Positions 52,850 through 63,747 of a stretch of DNA of 64,000 nucleotides are shown one piece after another (the first letter of the stretch is position 1; every line of letters begins with the position of its first letter). This stretch comes from Dichotomocladium elegans (lineage: Eukaryota; Mucoromycota; Mucoromycetes; Mucorales; Lichtheimiaceae). The translations under genes were made by a program, and so were the position numbers. The notes beneath the pieces were generated by a model. It ran no database searches, had not been told where the DNA came from, and worked only from the letters and a program-made list of their open reading frames with translations. The stretch covers positions 175,170 to 239,169 of the forward strand of contig JAIXMN010000039.1 in assembly GCA_025716815.1 (NCBI GenBank), in the 5' to 3' direction.

Positions 52850-54156
52850 ACAGTGGATCGGTTACGCTGTCCTTTTTTGTCGGCGCTTGTTGAAACTTCA
52901 AGGAGGAGAACGTTTCCACTGCATAATCCCGCAAACGTGGACATTGATTTGCCTTCACTAACATTCCAAACCAAAAACTCCTCTCCTTGTGCCGTACATT
53001 GATCAGTGCGCGCTTCATATTGCGCATGCGGCCCATGTATTGTACGTACAGATGTGCAATGCCCATTCCTTTCATTCAAATCGTAGCTTCGCTTCCAGCT
53101 CTTTCAAAGATTACCTTTGTTTCGTCTTTTTATTTTTCTGAGCGATCTCTCCGTGTCGCTACACTGTGTATGTATACATTCTTCTTCCGCAGCGATTGAA
53201 TGCTTCGCTAGACAAGAGAGGACAGACGCCAACAGCTTTATAACGTAATCTCTTCGGAGTAAGTGGAAAAGAGCTTAATCCTTCTAGGACGATCACCGAA
53301 GCACTGATTTACGGGAGATGCCGCCTGCACTGCGAGCTTGACTATTTTACGTGTCGAAGTGCAGCATTTGACCTTACCTTAATTCGATATCAACACAGGT
53401 AACGGCAATCCCAACAGTAAAAGCGGAGACCGTGTAATTGTGCGGAATTCGTTTTTTAAAAACATTGCGCCTGGGGGAAAAAAGGAAAAAAAGCTTACGC
53501 GGAAGAGGAGCAGGAAAATTTTTTGAACAATAAACACCTTGCGCCTTTCCTTTTCAAAACGGAGGTAGGTTGACTTCTGCTGCTTGCCTTCTCGAGGCAT
53601 GTCTTCCTTGGGTCTCCTTATATAGTAAAAGCTGTCAACAAATAGCGCGCATAAAGCCTCCCTCCTGACGAATATCCTCTACCTTATTAAATAGAGGCAA
53701 TGCCCTATGAACATAGTCCTATTAACGAAAATAACCGCCAGTGCTGTGAATATATTCTTACACCTGATAGATCTCCCGTGCGACGAAAAAGGTCGCGCAC
53801 CTGACCCGTGCAACACGTACCGCGAAAATTATCTAAACCTGAACATTTTATAACGTTTATCTGACATCTAAAATATGAAAGCCTTTACCCTCACCCTTTC
53901 CTGCAGCGAAAAAATTGTTACAAGCAGCAATTGCTTTCTTCAGCCCAACACCCTTAGCCAACGCATCGTGATTTCTTTCGCTTACTTAATATATAAAACG
54001 GCCCCTCAACCAAAAAAATATTCATTCTAATGCTTTTCCCGTTCTCCCGGCTAAAAGAAAACGACCCTTAATACTTTTTTCCACACATCAGGCGAAAGTA
54101 ATATGACACCGATCATTATTTTCCTAAAATTGTCCACTAGGTTACCGAAAATCCTG
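52850..54156 (-). repeat. Right inverted terminal repeat of the Tc1-like element
   Basis: 1,307 bp, inverted copy of 45770-47076. Carries the mirror of the TATA box at 53617-53624 (minus). Confidence 0.9.
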
Positions 54157-54370
54157 TACTTCCAATCTGTCCTTTATTGTTTTGCCAGGGGAGGGGATAT
54201 TTATATGTTCTTTGCTATTGTAGTAATGCTCATTCTAAGACAATGACTACGTGGCATGGTGGAGAGTGACTACGTGTTCGATGGGTAGGCAACTACGTGT
54301 TGAAGTCAACGTGGTTTAAGGAGAAACGGCTACGTGTTCCAATGGTAGTAATGGTGTGACAAAACACTTC

Positions 54371-56541
54371 CTATTGGTCCGCAATATTACACACCGACAT
54401 TACCCCCTCTCCAAAGTGTTGGTCGCCCTCGAGCAACAAAGATAGTTGGGCCGCAGCCTGTAGATGGCGACGTTCAGCTGCGCGAGCAGCAGTGGGGTCA
54501 TACCAGGGTTCGGAGGAGATAGAAGAATTGATATGTATCAGTCGAAGGCGGTCAGTATGAACCCATGAAGTGTAGACTTGGCCGTTCATGTCTTTTAACT
54601 TGTATATGTTGGTGTCGTGATTGCAGGCAGTAATGATGTATGGGCCTTTCCAGTTATACTCCAGGCTGAGCTTGTTCTCGTGCCGCATTAAAACATGGTC
54701 GCCAACTGTAAATTTTTGTGGAGAAATCAGCGAATCCCAGCGGGCTTTGTCCTTGACAGCGTTATCATTGAGGCGGCGGTTGGCTAGCTGACGGGCTTCT
54801 AGTAGTTGCCGGACTTCGGGAACTCGATGTGCTGCGGGAATGGTCGCCTCGGCAGTAGGTGGGACAATGTCAAGGCATGGGTGTATAGGGTCACCAGGTA
54901 GAATTGGCTCTTGGCCATACACCAAGAAAAAAGGACTGAACCCGGTTGTGCAGTGTTTGCGAATGCGGCAAGCGAATAACGCAGGCTCCAGATATCAGTC
55001 CCAGTGATAGATGTGTCCATGAACGTACTTCCGTAACATTTGCTTCAGGATGCCGTTAGTGCGTTCCACCTTGCCATTAGTTCGAGGGTGGAAGGCCGAG
55101 GTGAACAAATGGTTCACCTTAAGACGACCAAGGTAATTACTGAGTACTTTTGACATGAAGTTGGCGCTGCGATCAGTAAGTATTTCGGTGGGGCATCCGA
55201 AACGCATCACAATTTCCTCATACAGGAAATTGGCAATAGCTTCTCCAGTGGCATCGGGGACAGCACGAGCGATCGTCCAATTGGTCATGTAATCAACGGC
55301 TACTAGAATCCACCTATTACCCGAAGCAGTTGTAGGGAGCTGTCGCATAGGTGATTGCAAGAGCACCAATGAAGTGAATATCCATGGCAATGATGTAAAG
55401 AACTGGAACAACCGTAATACAGAAACACGACTCAGCCAAGGGAAACACGATCATACATAGCCACTAGATCCATATCCACAGTCTTTTCTCCTCTATTTTT
55501 TCCCACTGGGTTTTTTGAGGTTTTACCGACGTGAGGATGGTCTGGGATTCAGCTACAGGAACGAACGAAAAGTTTTTCTATGACTTGTCAAGTACCGCAC
55601 CCCAACAACTCCTCTTATGGAAATTTCCAGGACAATTGACCCATGTCAATCGGGCGGAATCTATTTTACCCATAACAATATATAAACAACTATGTAGTGT
55701 AGGAGTAAACAGACAGAAGAATTTTTCTTTCTATTAAAAACACCTCCAAGAGTCTCATTGTACTTTGACAGTCTCTACAAACCTTATTTACCACAGGAGC
55801 TCACCAATGAAATCAAGATGCCATCGAGCAAAAGCAGGCGGTACTTCAAGCGGTTTCATGGGCGCATGATGCGTGTGTCGATTAGCGTTGGCCGCCAACT
55901 GACATTTAGGGCAAGCTGCCAGCCATTCTTGGATATCCGTGCGCATGTCTGGCCACCACCATCGTTTTCGGAATAGATCATACATAGTAATGTTGCCCAC
56001 ATGGCCGAAGGACGAATGAAATTGTTGTACAAGGTCTGCGCGACGAGCGAACAAAACGTAGTGAACTTCTTGCGTATCCTTGCCGAACTTAATAATGCGG
56101 TAAACTTGGCCATTGCGGGCGACAAACTTATCCCTATGCTTCGTGAGTAAGTCGCGGTATATAGAAGGCCATTGTTCTTCCGGTAGAGCATAGAACTTGG
56201 GCCAATCTGATTCCTGAATGGATTTGACAGCATATAAATAGTCGGGCTCAAGGTCATTTTCAGTAGTTACACATGCTGGTCCGTCCCGTCGCGATAATAG
56301 GTCCGGAACGCGGTTTTCTTTACCCGGCTTATACACTATATCTGGATCGTAAAGTTCCAATTCAGCAATCCACCTAGTGAGACGCGGGGTAGGTTTGCTC
56401 TGCGTTCGGTAGTACTTGAGAGGCATGTGGTCAGTATGAACTTTGTAATTTCGCCCTTCGATGAAACACCGCCATGTGCGAAGCGCGTGGAGAATAGCCA
56501 GCAATTCTCGTTCTTGTGCCGGGTAGTTTCGTTCTGCTGCG
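54371..56541 (-). pseudogene. pol: Gypsy G pol 3' half (RNase H-integrase)
   Basis: From right: RNase H beginning [19 protein letters not shown]; integrase zinc region (HSSFGHVG, CPKC), then the solo LTR J (55341-55795), then AVDYMTNW, LTDRSANF (Gly of the usual TDRG changed to Ser) and KVERTNG. An in-frame TGA at 54995-54997 follows YHWD; the frame then continues in a C-terminal domain to 54371. Missing its N-terminal part. Dead. Confidence 0.85.
55341..55795 (+). repeat. Solo LTR, family J, in gypsy G integrase
   Basis: 455 bp from TGTCGCATAGGTG to TTTACCACA, flanked by GGAGC (55336-55340, 55796-55800). Near-identical to 19011-19466, with opposite orientation. Confidence 0.9.
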
Positions 56542-56937
56542 TGTCGCATAGGTGATTACGGATTGAAGGATCCATGACGCCGCGTTATAACCAGATCCAT
56601 TTCCACAGTCTTTTTCCCTCTATTTTTCTCCCACTGGGTTTTTATGAGGTTTTACCGACGTGAGGATGGTCTGAAAGGAACAAGGACATATAACGTATGA
56701 TAGAGGTCATCGATACACACACAAGCACCTTATCTGTAATAGTGCTACCATCTCCGAGTGCCCGTGCAAGACGGAGTAGCTAGTTGACCTAATTAGGACC
56801 TCTGCCATAAATCATATAAATAGTAGATAAATGTGTAGCGATGGAGGATCTTAGTTCCGATTTCATTCGAATAAAAGACATCCACGAGTCTCATCGTATT
56901 CTAACTGTCCACCATAAAAAACAACTAAAACACCACA
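56542..56937 (+). repeat. 5' LTR of H
   Basis: 396 bp, TGTCGCATAGG to AACACCACA. CATATAAATAG at 56813-56823 is a likely TATA region. Confidence 0.9.
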
Positions 56938-56942
56938 TTTTT

Positions 56943-56950
56943 TACGATGA
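56943..56950 (+). other. Candidate self-priming site of H
   Basis: TACGATGA overlaps the gag ATG and is the reverse complement of TCATCGTA at 56891-56898 in the LTR, 40 bases from the LTR end. The arrangement parallels F. No TGG-type tRNA site follows the LTR. Confidence 0.4.
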
Positions 56951-59900
56951 ACCCTCAGCAAGCTACCAACACCTACACCAACGACTCCCAGGGCGTCATT
57001 GCCAATGCGACCAGCGCACCTGCGGTCAACAACTCGTCCCCTGCCACCGATTTCGACGTGAGCATGGGCGAGTACCCCAACCCCGGCACGACGACGACGA
57101 CGACGACGACGACTAGTGCTGTGGAAGCCGTCGCCCAGCTTATGGCGAAGAAAGGCGACGATTTAAAGGAGTTGTGCTTGTGGCAAGCACAAGCACTCGA
57201 GAACGACGACGCCGACGCATTCGCCGAGATTTCGAGGAAGATCGAACTCACTTGTCGTCTGTTGAACGATCAGAAGACGGTCTTTGTCGCGCTGCAGTCT
57301 GCGGCTGATGCTGGTCTTGAACCAACAAAGCCAGCTGCATCCTCGGTGGAACCGAGCTTCTCTCTTTCCTCAGCTCCGACTGAGGACGAAAGCAGCATCC
57401 GGTCCATTCCCTCGAGGGGTGGCCGTGTCAACATCGGCGACATCCCCTTGTTCCAGGTGCCTGGTATCACGATGACCGACACGACGAAGAAGGCGTTCAG
57501 CTCCGTGGAGGAATTCCTTCGCCGCTTCCAGCTCATCCTAGAAGCTGGAGAGGTGGAGGTCGATCGCGACTGGCAGCGTTGGTTGGCGCTTGCCATGCCG
57601 ACTCACCTGGCCAACTGGTTCGATTCCTATGTCGCAAACAGGGGGTACAACTGGTCCCAGGTACGCGAAGTTTTCGCCGAACGTTTCGAGGGTACCAGCC
57701 GTTCGATGTCCGCCGCAACAAAAGTTTTCTCGATGATGATGCCCCGCGGTGTGTCCATCCTGGATTACGGAGACGAGTACCAGGAGGCGATCAAGCAAGC
57801 CGGTCTCAAGGACGACGAGAACATGGCGTTGCGTTTCCTCTTCTCGCTGGAACCCGACTTCCAGCAGGATGTCCGAGTTGCGTGGCATGGTCAGCATGGC
57901 CCTCGCAACCCCCAAAATACCGAAGAGGTTATTCGGACGGGGGTGCTGATCCAGGCGACCGAGAACCGCACTCGACATAGTGTTTCACGTGTACAACGTG
58001 AACACCCTGCTGTGAACCGGCACCAGTGGGAATCTGCCCCACACGTCCGTCACTCCCGCCGCGAGCCGCGCAATTGGCGCCATGAACGTCTTGAACGTTC
58101 TGAGCACCACACGCGCCGGTCTTCGCCCAGGCCTTCACCCAAGCCTTCAATGAAGCCTGCACCGAAGCCGAAGAAGGAGCCGACCGCACTGCAGCGTGCA
58201 CTTAAAGAACGCCGCTGCATTTACTGCAAACAAGACTGGGATCCCGACCACCATTGCGACGAGTACGTCAAGGCCAAGAAGGCACAACGTGAGCAGAAGC
58301 GGCTCAACCGCCTCGCGCGTCAAGACTGCTCCGTTGCCGCCGATACCACCACCACCAACACCAGTTCGCGCCCCTCGTGGCAGGAGGCCGACAAGCGTCA
58401 CCCCGCCGACGACGTCCTCGAGGACATGGATCTCGACGCTGATGCCAGTCTAGAGCTGGCAAAGCATTCCTCCGGTAAGCAAATACGTTTATATACGTTG
58501 CATACCCAAAACAATTCTTTGCGACTGACTTCACCTATCCTTATCCAGAATAAGCGTCTCTTGGGTCTGCTGGACACCGGAGCAGAGATTTCAGTTGTCA
58601 ATAAAAGAATTTGTTTGAAAAACAATTGGGTTATAGAAAAAGCTTCTGGATTTATTTCATATGCGGGAAAGAACGATCATTTACCACGTATGGGTATCAC
58701 CGAACCTCTCATTATACGCTACAATCAGCGCATTATCAAGCATGCATTTGAAATCATGGACCTCGAAGATGACACTGATGTCATAATAGGATTGGACTTA
58801 CTACCGAGACTTGGTATCGCTTTGACAGGCGTTGCGACAAGATGGGATGATGACGATCACACCGATGAAAGCAGGGATGAAAATGTCGTGCCGCAAGAAG
58901 AAAAGGCCGAGCCGAACAACTCTCCTGCTGGTACACCTGCTGAATATATTGCTTTCAAACAGGCGTTAGAGCCCTATATAAAGGCCAATGCGAATATTCC
59001 GAAGAATGCATTTTGCACCATACCCGAATCAGTCATCTACATCGACACTCCAGAAGGTGTATCCGCGTATCAGAGACAATATCCATTACCTTATTCCATG
59101 CGTCCCATTGTTGATGATGCTGTCAAAAGTTGGCTGGCGGATGGCATTATTATCAAAGCTGCTGTGAATTCCAACTGGAACAGTCCTCTCACCTTGGCAG
59201 ACAAAAAGGATGAGTATGGTAACAAGACTGGAAAGCGTCCATGTCTTGATCCACGCCACATCAATAAGTATATTCCTGACGATCGATACCCTTTGCCATT
59301 GATTAAGGAGATTTTTTCGTCTTTGGGTGGTTCTGCTATATTCACAACATTAGATCTCAAGAGCGCATTTCATCGTTTCCGGATCAATGAAGCAGACCAG
59401 CACAAGACCACATTCACTCATAATGGAATCCAGTACATGTTCCAAGGTTGTCCATTCGGTTTGAAGCCGATATCTTCCAAGTTCCAAAGAGTGATGTCAT
59501 CCATTTACAAAGATATGCCATTTGTACAAACCTTCGTCGACGATATTGTGGTCCATTCTCAAACGATGGCCGAACACACCCGTCATGTTCAGCTTGCTAT
59601 CCAAGCGCTGACTGATGTCAACCTGCTCCTCAACCCCGCGAAATGCCATTTTGCACAACGATCGGTTTATTTACTTGGATTCTGTATCTCGCAGAGTGGT
59701 ATTACCCCTGATGAACGAAAACTTACCAATGTCCTACAGTGGCCTATACCACGGACGGGCAAGGATGTAATGCGTTTTATGGGTATTATCAATTATTTCC
59801 GCGACCATATTCCAAAGGTTTCCGAGATCAGTGCGCCACTCGATGCGTTACGTTCCGCTGGATCCCGAATCAACTCTGGACTGACGAGCATAACAAATGC

Positions 59901-61821
59901 TTTAAAAAGCTGAAAGCTCTGTTAGCTGAACGTACCCTCTTGCGATACCCAGATCTCTCATTACCGTTCTATGTGGCTACCGACGCTTCGAACTATGGGA
60001 TTGGTGCCGTCCTCTTCCAGATGAAAGATGGCCAGAAGCAGTATGTATCGTTTATGGCTCGCTCTTTAAGCAAGTCCGAACGCAATTATTCCACGACGAA
60101 GCGAGAGTTGCTAGCCATCATCTATGCACTCCAGAAATTTCACCAGTACTTATGGGGAAATCCTTTTACTCTGTATACGGACCACAAGGCTCTTACTTAC
60201 TTGCACACCCAGAAGATTGCTAATCCGATGATGATCAATTGGTTAGACACTTTGCTCGACTACAATTTCCGCGTTGTACACTTGCCTGGTATTGAGAATG
60301 TGCTGCCAGATAACCTTTCGCGCTTGTTCGCCCCTGACGAACAGCTGGAGGGGGGTAATGCAGCCATAATTCGATCGGCAAAGAAAAACACGCCCAACAA
60401 ACGAGTATTCCTGGTCAAAACATACGAGTCCCCACAAGATACAATGTGTCCACCAGACACGGAACGTCCTGCCTTGCTAGAGAAAGCACACTTGACAGGT
60501 GGTCACGAAGGAGCGGAACATATTGTACGATCATTACATGCCGATGGTATCCACTGGACGAATTTATTCCAAGACGCCGTAGAGTATGTCAAATCGTGTG
60601 TTCAATGTCAACGCTACAATATTGGCAAACGAGGCTTCAATCCCTTGAGACCAATTTATGCTTACTTACCAGGCGATCACTGGGCAGTTGACTTGATCAA
60701 TTTTCACCGCACTTCGAACAAAGGCAACAATTATATCATCGTCTTTGTCGATGTATGCACACGCTTTTGTATACTGCGAGCATTACCAGACAAGTCAGCT
60801 GATACTATCGTTGAAGTCTTCAAATCTGTATTCTGCGATTTCGGTTTACCTAAGATCATACAATCAGACAATGGAAGCGAATTCAAGAACTTCAAGATGA
60901 AGAAATTTATTGACAGCCTAGGCATCGACCATCGACTTACTACACCGTACCACCCGCGCGCTAATGGAATTGCCGAACGTTGGGTACAAACGACTCTGAG
61001 TGTCATTCGCAAGAAAATTGAAGGCGCAGGTAAAGACTGGGACTTTTACGTTCCCAGCACACAACTGGAAATCAATAGCCGTATCTCTGAGAGGTTAGGT
61101 TCTTCGCCATTCTCACTAATGTTCGCTCGACGAATTAATGAGATGAAGGACTATCGACGTAATGGTGCCGTTGAGAACAGAGCGTCGACACACCAAGAAC
61201 TTATGGAACGTGCCGCGTATATGCATGACGTTGTCTTTCCTGCCTTGAAACAAAGAGCGGAAGAACACGGCGGTAAACAAAAGAAAAAGTTCGACCAAAA
61301 ATATCATTTGATTGATTTTCCGGAACGGAGCCACGTGATGGTGCGAGTCCAGAACCGAAGAAGCAAACTGGCCCCCATTTTTGAAGGACCTTACACAGTA
61401 CTGCGCAAGACACAAGGAGGATCCTACGTGCTGCAAGATGAAACAGGAGCTTTAATGCCTAGAGACTATTCGCCCTCTGAGATGAAACTTATTAACCAAG
61501 ACGAAGTTATCCCTCAAGACGAGTTATACAAAGTACAAGCTATAGTTGCACACAAAGGACAACCAGGAAAACGACAATACTTAGTACGATGGAAAGGCTA
61601 TGGCGCTGAAGACGACCAATGGCTAACACCCGATAAGTTCACCGATCCTGGCTTATCATCGAATACTGGCACCGACTAGGAAAAGACGAATCAAAGGCTG
61701 ATGCAATTCCTTCCAATACGCTATCGCCTAAAAAGGACAGTTCATCCCGCAAGAAACGATCCCGATCCGACAATGCCGATCACAATCCTCCACCAAGGAG
61801 AAGCCAAAGAAGACGGCTATA
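56947..61821 (+). pseudogene. H Gag-Pol with chromodomain, two frameshifts
   Basis: ATG 56947; Thr run encoded by ACG repeats near 57088; gag capsid region; knuckle CIYCKQDWDPDHHC; protease LLDTGAEISVV; RT with [18 protein letters not shown] and FVDDIVVHS. Near 59860 the frame shifts (first frame stops at 59913) and continues as RNase H (ATDASNYGIG, YTDHKALTYL), integrase ([26 protein letters not shown]) and chromodomain (YLVRWKGYGAEDDQW). A second shift near 61648 hides the end of the chromodomain and a basic tail with KKRSRS. Both look like single-base lesions, since F is open at these points. Confidence 0.85.
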
Positions 61822-61893
61822 ATCCAGTCAATATCACGTAATCGACCATGCTCTCTTCCTGTTTTCCGATTGTTCCAATCTGGAGGGGGGTAA

Positions 61894-62289
61894 TGTCGCA
61901 TAGGTGATTACAGATTGAAGGATCCATGACGCCGCGTTATAACCAGATCCATTTCCACAGTCTTTTTCCCTCTATTTTTCTCCCACTGGGTTTTTATGAG
62001 GTTTTACCGACGTGAGGATGGTCTGAAAGGAACAAGGACATATAACGTATGATAGAGGTCATCGATACACACACAAGCACCTTATCTGTAATAGTGCTAC
62101 CATCTCCGAGCACCCGTGTAAGACGGAGTAGCCAGTTGACCTAATTAGGACCTCTGCCATAAATCATATAAATAGTAGATAAATGTGTAGCGATGGAGGA
62201 TCTTGATTCCGATTTCATTCGAATAAAAGACATCCACGAGTCTCATCGTATTCTAACTGTCCACCATAAAAAACAACGAAAACACCACA
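61894..62289 (+). repeat. 3' LTR of H
   Basis: 396 bp, preceded by GGAGGGGGG. Several substitutions relative to the 5' LTR; at some of them it agrees with the copy at 13634-14029. Confidence 0.9.
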
Positions 62290-62741
62290 GTTACTTGTGT
62301 AGAGATCCCGAGAACATGTCCACCTGCAGTTTCCACTTGACGGCCAGATACTTGTCGTGTAGGCATGTTGGATGCGACATGTGGGGCTACGTAGGAGCCA
62401 GTTGCACCCGAGTCGATGAGGACTTCTACTGGGCGACCGGCGCAAATCATTGAATACATTGGTAATTCTGTGGTTTTTATTGACATTAGCGATTCCAAAT
62501 ACTGTTTGTCTTTTTCCAATAGGCCTTGCAGTTCCAAGGATTCTTGACTTTGATTCTCCAGTATACTGCGTTGTGTGTCATCCCCAATGTCTTCCTGGGT
62601 GGGAGTAATGGTTTCTGTATTTATCGTGTTTAGGGACTGTTGATGTATTTTTTGGCGCGGAAAGGCTCCCTTCAATCCTCCCGCGCTTGATCTTTTGGGT
62701 GGTTCGAATGTTGACGACGTTCTAATACTGCTGATGGACAT
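62290..62741 (-). pseudogene. pol: Gypsy G protease fragment
   Basis: Start of pol in the -1 frame: spacer, then protease LIDSGATGSYV and ETAGGH, broken off at GISTQVT by the H LTR. The open frame runs on into the LTR without meaning. Confidence 0.8.
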
Positions 62742-63736
62742 TCGCGTGCCAGGTGACCTAGTCCGCCGCAGTTATAGCATCTTTTTGCGTCGACAGGGCC
62801 ACGAGACTCTCGACCTCGCCGATTGGGGCGACCACGACTGTGTGGACGCCAATGACTGCCGCTAACCTGTTGAGATTGAATGGCGTCCAAATCCATAGGT
62901 GCTACGCCATTGCTTCGTAAGTACTCCGGAGTCTCCAGTTGTGTGCTCTGCTGCGTTTTGGACTGTCCGTATACTTGCTGTGTACTGATAGTTGGATCGT
63001 ACTCGGCGAGCTGGGCACTTTCGTAAGCCAAAGCAATACGAATGGCGTCGGTTGAGGTGTTGGGAAGTTGGGTGCGGACATGCAGATGGACCCCGCGTTG
63101 CAACCCACGAACAAAACGATCCAAAGCTTCATCATCGCTCATTGATGGCAAGGCAACACAAGCGCTTTGGAACTGTGAGACGTACGAGGATACTGATCCC
63201 GTCTGGACCAGGACTGCCAATCGGTCGCGGGCGAGTTGCGAGGCATTAACTGGGCTGAAAGTCGTGATCATGCGATGCTTGAAATCAGCCCAATCAGCTA
63301 GGTCTTGACCAAATCGTTCCTGATGCTGCCACCATCTTTCTGCATCCCCGCGCAGGAGAGTCTTCGCGTAGTCGGAGTACTGGTATTCCTCCATATTTGA
63401 CATGTTAAGGTACCTTTCGACAGAGCGTAGCCAGCTCTGGACGGCATCCAGAGAACGGTCGCCACTGTAGGTATCTGGTTCGCGTATTCGTGGTGAGAAA
63501 CCTCGCGTTTCATTCTTCTTGAGAAGCTGAGTTAAAGCCTCGAGCATTAGTTGCATAGTAGGTTCACTAGTGCTGCCTGTCATGTTCGTGTTTTCTACAA
63601 TAGAGTTTGATTCTTGAAAGATTACTGATCCGGTAGATTGTGCTTCTTCGTCAGAGTCGTTATTTAATAGTGGATCGCGAAAGGTGTTGAATGCGGCTGT
63701 ACTGTAATCTGGGTTGACCCTGGGGGTATTATACAT
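62672..63736 (-). CDS. gag: G Gag
   Basis: 354-residue open gag: N-terminal acidic part, capsid domain about 85-260 (SWLRSVERYLN, RWWQHQERFG), Arg-rich stretch and CCHC knuckle (CYNCGGLGHLAREC, about 316-329). ATG follows the primer-binding site. Intact although the element is dead. Allele of the broken gag of A. Confidence 0.9.
   Translation of the reverse strand: MYNTPRVNPDYSTAAFNTFRDPLLNNDSDEEAQSTGSVIFQESNSIVENTNMTGSTSEPTMQLMLEALTQLLKKNETRGFSPRIREPDTYSGDRSLDAVQSWLRSVERYLNMSNMEEYQYSDYAKTLLRGDAERWWQHQERFGQDLADWADFKHRMITTFSPVNASQLARDRLAVLVQTGSVSSYVSQFQSACVALPSMSDDEALDRFVRGLQRGVHLHVRTQLPNTSTDAIRIALAYESAQLAEYDPTISTQQVYGQSKTQQSTQLETPEYLRSNGVAPMDLDAIQSQQVSGSHWRPHSRGRPNRRGRESRGPVDAKRCYNCGGLGHLARECPSAVLERRQHSNHPKDQARED
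62693..62699 (-). other. -1 frameshift heptamer C CCA AAA (G)
   Basis: Gag reads CAC CCA AAA; the -1 frame enters pol (PKRSSAGGLKG). Same as in A. Confidence 0.6.
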
Positions 63737-63737
63737 C

Positions 63738-63745
63738 AGCTACCA
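63738..63745 (-). other. Primer-binding site TGGTAGCT (G)
   Basis: Two bases inside the 5' LTR, directly before the gag ATG. Confidence 0.6.
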
Positions 63746-63747
63746 AT

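Larger units (their letters stand above)
45770..54156. mobile_element. 8,387-bp Tc1/mariner-like element with long inverted repeats
   Basis: Ends CAGGATTTTCGG...CCGAAAATCCTG with TA at 45768-45769 and 54157-54158. The inverted repeats are 1,307 bp (45770-47076 and 52850-54156), apparently identical on reading. Interior genes: active-type transposase 47136-48664, inactive transposase-like gene 48887-50300 (both plus), and small spliced genes 52362-52828 and 51698-52214 (minus). Typical Tc1/mariner elements are 1-5 kb with one gene, so this is large and gene-rich. Confidence 0.9.
45680..54399 (-). repeat. 3' LTR of G, split by the 8.4-kb Tc1-like element
   Basis: 331 bp when joined. The uninterrupted 5' LTR (63748 on) reads AAGAAGGTACTTCCAATC across the site, proving the insertion point at TA. 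Confidence 0.9.
56542..62289 (+). mobile_element. Chromovirus H, frameshifted, without target duplication
   Basis: 396-bp LTRs at 56542-56937 and 61894-62289 with roughly 8 differences, and one gag-pol of the Tf1-like clade with chromodomain. The left flank is G RNase H sequence, the right flank is G protease sequence, and the flanking pentamers CTGCG and GTTAC do not match. Confidence 0.85.

Noticed and set aside
45770..54156. Helitron or Polinton/Maverick identity for the 8.4-kb element
   Set aside because: TA duplication, inverted repeats and a DDE_3 transposase fit Tc1/mariner; no helicase, DNA polymerase B or capsid genes are visible.
59739..59913. Programmed frameshift in H between the two pol frames
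   Set aside because: The closely related F is in one frame at this point and no slippery heptamer is apparent; a single-base lesion is simpler.
56542..62289. H as a simple insertion into gypsy G
   Set aside because: Flanks come from different parts of G and target duplications do not match.
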